From Candidatus Altarchaeales archaeon (GTDB lineage Archaea > Altiarchaeota > Altiarchaeia > IMC4 > QMZM01), in NCBI GenBank assembly GCA_003663045.1, contig QMZG01000083.1:1-5599 (forward strand): a stretch of DNA of 5,599 bases, in the 5' to 3' direction. The notes beneath the pieces are model-generated. The model was not told the DNA's origin, did not search any database, and worked only from the letters and a program-made list of their open reading frames with translations. The translations under genes were made by a program, and so were the position numbers. Shown here one piece after another: positions 5,594 through 5,599 of this stretch (position 1 is the first letter of the stretch; each line of letters opens with the position of its first letter).

Positions 5594-5599
5594 CTCTTA

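Noticed and set aside
1..5599. tRNA, rRNA, CRISPR array or riboswitch.
   Set aside because: Non-coding space is limited to about 1-164, 2947-3207 and 5559-5599; none shows a cloverleaf, regularly spaced direct repeats, or a riboswitch core that I recognise.

Overview
The window looks like a moderately AT-rich archaeal (euryarchaeal-type) chromosome segment. The main reasons are: (i) a full-length member of a transcription-regulator family known essentially only from archaea (COG1395 type, HTH flanked by two related domains); (ii) TATA-like boxes rather than bacterial -35/-10 elements in front of both outward ends; (iii) weak or absent Shine-Dalgarno sequences; and (iv) a fused double-ATPase version of the energy-coupling factor (ECF) transporter ATPases. 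I cannot name the species; a methanogen- or ANME-related lineage is possible but is a guess.

Layout. Positions 1-106 are non-coding and hairpin-rich: two overlapping GC-rich hairpins followed by a terminator-like hairpin with a T-rich tail, probably the end of an upstream + strand transcript. Positions 110-144 hold a TATA-like box and a perfect 9-bp inverted repeat that looks like an operator. Positions 165-2946 (+) form a tight three-gene operon for a complete group I ECF importer: a membrane S-type (substrate-binding) protein, a two-domain ATPase (EcfA-EcfA' fusion) and the transmembrane coupling protein EcfT. The genes are separated by 2 bp and then overlap by 4 bp. The substrate cannot be read from the sequence. 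Positions 2947-3207 contain no intact gene, but the minus strand holds the C-terminal remnant of a DDE transposase (IS1634/IS4-like). Positions 3208-5519 (minus) form a two-gene operon, aspartate kinase followed 8 bp later by the HTH regulator, convergent with the ECF operon. A TATA-like box and a short inverted repeat precede aspartate kinase at the right edge.

How the genes work together. The ECF genes encode one membrane complex (S + T + ATPase pair) that imports a micronutrient using ATP. Aspartate kinase starts the aspartate-family amino acid pathway (lysine, threonine, methionine), and the co-transcribed regulator may be linked to it, although its targets are unknown. No obvious new multi-gene system is present. 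The most interesting signals are the operator-like palindrome before the ECF operon, a hairpin motif shared by the two ends of the window with a compensatory base-pair change, and the internally duplicated regulator.
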